NCBI RefSeq assembly: GCF_022601875.1
Contig: NZ_JAKVIP010000029.1
Location: 1 to 45,293, forward strand
Direction of reading: 5' to 3'
Source: Chryseobacterium sp. SSA4.19
GTDB lineage: Bacteria > Bacteroidota > Bacteroidia > Flavobacteriales > Weeksellaceae
Length of the DNA stretch: 45,293 bases
The notes under the pieces are model-generated. The model had not been told where the DNA came from, did not search any database, and was given only the letters and a program-made list of their open reading frames with translations. Of the stretch, positions 42,131-45,293 are shown one piece after another. How positions within the stretch are numbered: position 1 is the first letter of the stretch; the number at the start of each line of letters is the position of its first letter. The position numbers were made by a program, and so were the translations under genes.

Positions 42131-42783
42131 ATGGTAATAATGGAATTTTTAAAAGATCATTCTATTCAAAATGAACTGCTGCTGATTTTAATTTCCGTAA
42201 TTCTGGGAATACTGATCGGAGCAGAACGGGAATACCGAAACAAATCTGCCGGTTTACGTACTTTCATTTTAATATGTTTCCGATCCTGCCTGTTTACGAT
42301 TCTTTCCATTAAGATTGGAGTTGATGATCCGGACCGGATCGCAGCCAATATCATTACGGGGATTGGCTTTCTGGGAGCTGGGGTTATTTTTAAAGGAGAC
42401 AGTAAGATTGACGGAATTACCACTGCTACTACTATCTGGGCAACGGCTTCCATCGGTATGGCTGTAGGTTCAGGGTATGTTTATCTGGCTGTTCTGGGAA
42501 CGCTTCTGGTCTTATTAATTTTAAGTTCCCTCACCTCTTTCGAAGGCTGATTGATAAGGAGCATAAGATCAGAGAATACAGAATAACCGTCATTGATTAT
42601 CATGATATGGCATACTGCCAGAAACTTTTTGAAAAACATCGTTTAAAATTCATCATTTCAAAACAGCAGTATACAGATGGGCATCTTACTACTTCATGGA
42701 TCGTTACGGGGAAAAGTGTTCGTCATGAAGCATTAATGAAAGACCTGATGGAAGATGAAAAAATAACAGGTTATCAGTTTTAA
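42131..42783 (+). pseudogene. MgtC/SapB-family membrane protein, frameshifted
   Basis: The first frame (42131-42550, 139 residues) encodes the MgtC membrane domain: ILGILIGAEREYRNKSAGLR, then NIITGIGFLGAGVIFKGDSK and GITTATTIWATASIGMAVGS. It stops at 42548 after LTSFEG. The reading continues without a gap in another frame from 42547 (LIDKEHKIREYRITVIDYHD ... DEKITGYQF) to the stop at 42781, encoding the small C-terminal domain that MgtC proteins of ~215-225 residues carry. One missing base near 42541-42547 joins the two parts. The sequence also has Arg51 (codon 42281-42283) where the family normally has a Gly (LVCLGxALF-type motif). So either the gene is decaying or the sequence has errors here. 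MgtC proteins affect growth in low magnesium and acid. Confidence 0.8.
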
Positions 42784-43038
42784 TGATTCACTTAGCTTTC
42801 AATAGCCGGCTTATTCAAATTAAGCTGTAATCATATTTTCTTCAGTTTTGTATCAATACTGGAATGTTTACCATGCAATATAATTACTTTGCCGGCATCA
42901 TTCAGACATATATGTTTGGTGATCCTAATTTTGTCAAAAATTTGATTTGAAGCAATTTACAATCAATTCAAAATGTAAAATATAAAGACCGGACCCCGAA
43001 ACTCACATTTTCTTTGTAAATTAGGCCAAAATTTAATT

Positions 43039-45177
43039 ATGACGAAAAAGATACTTCTATCGGTGTTCCTTTTACCGGCTGTAATGACCTTTGCACAGCA
43101 GTACGGCGGAATGTGGATCCCAACAGAACTCAATGAAAAGGAAATGAAAGAACTGGGTATGAAAATCTCTGCCAAAGATATCTTTAATACCCAAAAGCCC
43201 AGCATTAAGGATGCTGTGGTACAGTTCAACGGCGGATGCACGGCTGAGATTATTTCTCCGAAAGGGCTTCTGCTTACCAATCACCATTGCGGATACGGAC
43301 AAATACAGAACCACTCCACCGTCCAGAATGACCTTCTGACCAATGGTTTCTGGGCAAAAAATATGACCGGCGAGCTACCGAACCCGGGGGTAACCGTCGA
43401 TTTTATTGTCGATATCAAAGAAGTGACACCACAAATCCTGGAAGGTACTGACAACCTTACCGAGCCTGAACTTTCAAAGAAAATCGCCAATAATATAGAG
43501 ATCTATAAAAACGCTCAGAAAGTACAGACCTACCAATCAGTTTCCGTAAAATCCATGTATTACGGGAACAAATTCTATGCTTTTACGATTGAAACCTATA
43601 AAGATATTCGTCTGGTAGGGGCACCGCCGCAAAGCATCGGAAAATTCGGTTCAGATACGGATAACTGGGTATGGCCAAGACATACGGGGGATTTTTCCAT
43701 GTTCAGAATTTATGCTGATAAAAATAACAAGCCGGCAGAATATTCAAAAGACAATGTGCCATATATTCCAAAGCATTATCTCCCGGTTTCCATCAAGGAT
43801 AAAAATGAAAATGATTTCACTTTCGTATTTGGTTTCCCGGGAAGGACAACGGAATATCTTCCGGCCATTGCCGTCGAAAAAATCATGAAAGAGATCGATC
43901 CGGCCAGAATTGCTGTGAGAGATGTTGCCTTAAAAACCCTTGACGAAAAAATGCGTGCGGATGATGCCACACGAATCCAATATGCATCCAAATATGCTTC
44001 CGTAGCCAATTACTGGAAAAAATGGATCGGAGAAGTGGAAGGTCTGAAAAAATCAAACGCAGTAGCTAAAAAGACCACTTATGAGAATTCTTTAGCTGCC
44101 AAAAACACACAGGTTAAAATTACGCTGGATCAGCTGAACAAATTGTATAATGACCAGGCGCCGTATGCTCTGAATAATGCCTATTATACGGAAGTACTCC
44201 GAAATGCGGAAACACTTACTCTGGCCAATTTATATTCCAATTATATTACTGCCATAGAAGCAGGGAGAATGGATGAAAAAGGCACAAATTCTTTAAAAAG
44301 CAGACTGACTTCATTCTATAAAGATTATAATCCTGAGCTCGATGCGAAAGTAACCGCAAAGCTTCTGGCTTTATATGCCAACAAAACAGCCCCTCAGTTT
44401 TTGCCGGCAGGTTTCGATCAGTATAAAGATGAAGCAAAAAATATTCAGACTATTGAGAATGCTTCTAAAAATTCCATTATCACAGGCAGGTCTGAAGTAA
44501 ACGGCGCTTCATTAAGCAAAGATATTGACAAAGCGTTCTCCAATCCGGACAAGCTTATTAAAACCTTAAAAAAGGATCCTGTGTATCAGCTGTTGATGAC
44601 GATGAAAGAGACGTATATGACGAAGGCAGATCCTCAGTTCTCTGGTTTGCAGACAAAAATCGATGCTTTGCAGAAAACCTACATGGCACAGCAGATGGCC
44701 ACGGATAAGAACCGGAAGTTCTTCCCGGACGCCAATTCCACCTTGCGTGTAACCTATGGAAAAGTAAAAGGCTCTTCACCGAGGGATGCCGTATCTTACA
44801 GCTATCAGACGCACTTAGCCGGGGTGATGGAGAAATATGTTCCGGGAGATTATGAATTTGATGTTCCCAAAAAGCTGATTGATCTTTACCAAACAAAAGA
44901 TTTTGGAAATTATAAGGATAAATCCGGTGATGTTCCGGTAGGATTTACGGCGACCAACCATACTACAGGAGGGAATTCGGGCAGTCCGGCACTGGATGCC
45001 AACGGAAACCTTGTCGGACTAAATTTCGACAGACAATGGGAAGGAACCATGAGTGATATTAATTATGATCCTCGTTTCAGCAGAAATATTATGGTGGACA
45101 CGAAATATATCCTTTTCATCATTGATAAATTTGCCGATTCCAAATGGTTGATCGATGAAATGAAAGTCGTGAAATAA
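43039..45177 (+). CDS. dpp11: S46-family dipeptidyl-peptidase, DPP11 type
   Basis: A 712-residue secreted serine peptidase that removes dipeptides from peptide N-termini in the periplasm. Signal peptide to about MTFAQ. The catalytic triad is recognisable: the His pair 82-83 in LLLTNHHCGYGQIQ, Asp in FGSDTDNWVWPRHTGDFSMF, and Ser647 in TTGGNSGSPAL. The residue 18 positions after the Ser is Arg665, in LNFDRQWEGT; this is the position of the Arg that gives DPP11 its preference for Asp/Glu at P1 (Gly in DPP7). So the DPP11 assignment is favoured. The helical domain (about residues 290-560) is complete. It is the last gene before the contig end. Gene symbol by homology only. Confidence 0.9.
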   Translation: MTKKILLSVFLLPAVMTFAQQYGGMWIPTELNEKEMKELGMKISAKDIFNTQKPSIKDAVVQFNGGCTAEIISPKGLLLTNHHCGYGQIQNHSTVQNDLLTNGFWAKNMTGELPNPGVTVDFIVDIKEVTPQILEGTDNLTEPELSKKIANNIEIYKNAQKVQTYQSVSVKSMYYGNKFYAFTIETYKDIRLVGAPPQSIGKFGSDTDNWVWPRHTGDFSMFRIYADKNNKPAEYSKDNVPYIPKHYLPVSIKDKNENDFTFVFGFPGRTTEYLPAIAVEKIMKEIDPARIAVRDVALKTLDEKMRADDATRIQYASKYASVANYWKKWIGEVEGLKKSNAVAKKTTYENSLAAKNTQVKITLDQLNKLYNDQAPYALNNAYYTEVLRNAETLTLANLYSNYITAIEAGRMDEKGTNSLKSRLTSFYKDYNPELDAKVTAKLLALYANKTAPQFLPAGFDQYKDEAKNIQTIENASKNSIITGRSEVNGASLSKDIDKAFSNPDKLIKTLKKDPVYQLLMTMKETYMTKADPQFSGLQTKIDALQKTYMAQQMATDKNRKFFPDANSTLRVTYGKVKGSSPRDAVSYSYQTHLAGVMEKYVPGDYEFDVPKKLIDLYQTKDFGNYKDKSGDVPVGFTATNHTTGGNSGSPALDANGNLVGLNFDRQWEGTMSDINYDPRFSRNIMVDTKYILFIIDKFADSKWLIDEMKVVK

Positions 45178-45206
45178 AAGTTTCTCTTACCCTGTAAAAG
45201 AGTTTC
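45178..45206 (+). terminator. Possible truncated terminator after dpp11
   Basis: CTCTTA and TAAAAGAG around ACCCTG could form a stem, followed by TTTC and then the poly-G run. The true downstream sequence is not seen, so this is tentative. Confidence 0.3.

Positions 45207-45293
<87 letters not shown>

Noticed and set aside
42541..42550. Programmed frameshift in the mgtC-type gene
   Set aside because: There is no slippery heptamer or stimulatory stem at the junction (the local sequence is CGAAGGCTGA), and MgtC proteins are not known to use one; a missing base explains it better.

Overview
The window comes from an AT-rich bacterial chromosome of the Flavobacteriia, most likely Chryseobacterium or a close Weeksellaceae relative. 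The evidence is a Bacteroidota-only gene set (gldJ, porU, porV, a SusC/SusD pair, an S46 dipeptidyl-peptidase), the near absence of Shine-Dalgarno sequences, and repeated TAnnTTTG boxes (the Bacteroidota -7 promoter element) upstream of 14 starts. I see no rRNA, tRNA, CRISPR array, phage or insertion sequence.

Layout. 1-1850: a tag-type DNA glycosylase, then a divergent pair of flavodoxin-fold NAD(P)H oxidoreductase and HxlR regulator. 1900-7207 (minus): a multidrug efflux locus tetR-tolC-emrA-emrB with a clear promoter/operator, interrupted before emrB by 689 bp of nested inverted repeats. 7702-14371: housekeeping genes, namely holB, an outer-membrane barrel-lptC-anmK operon, an SRPBCC protein, a NUDIX hydrolase and murF. 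14438-21318: gldJ diverging from porU-porV, core genes of gliding motility and type IX secretion. 21598-26718: a FUSC membrane protein, an Sfp-type phosphopantetheinyl transferase, a HugZ/HutZ-type heme protein and ahcY. 26817-32489: two lipoproteins with tyrosine-rich YD-like repeats, a YiaA/B membrane protein, prmA with an SH3-like secreted protein, and an SDR oxidoreductase. 32668-39784 (minus): glpQ, susC, susD and a secreted MetallophosN/C-type phosphoesterase, which together look like an outer-membrane uptake locus for phosphoester substrates. 40008-45177: ligA, an mgtC/sapB gene that is frameshifted, and a dipeptidyl-peptidase that the specificity residue assigns to the DPP11 (Asp/Glu) type. 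The last ~90 bases are poly-G then poly-A and are almost certainly a sequencing or assembly artefact at a contig end.

The points most worth following up are: the phosphoester SusCD locus, whose SusC lacks the usual N-terminal carboxypeptidase-regulatory-like domain; three genes (holB, murF, the FUSC gene) whose -7 box ends exactly 4 nt before the ATG, suggesting leaderless mRNAs; the TetR palindrome lying on the -33 element of its own promoter; the two divergent copies of a dispersed intergenic repeat (21423-21494 and 27670-27754); the nested inverted-repeat block inside the efflux locus; and the broken mgtC. I did not find a clear new defence or biosynthetic system; most of the window is ordinary core genome.
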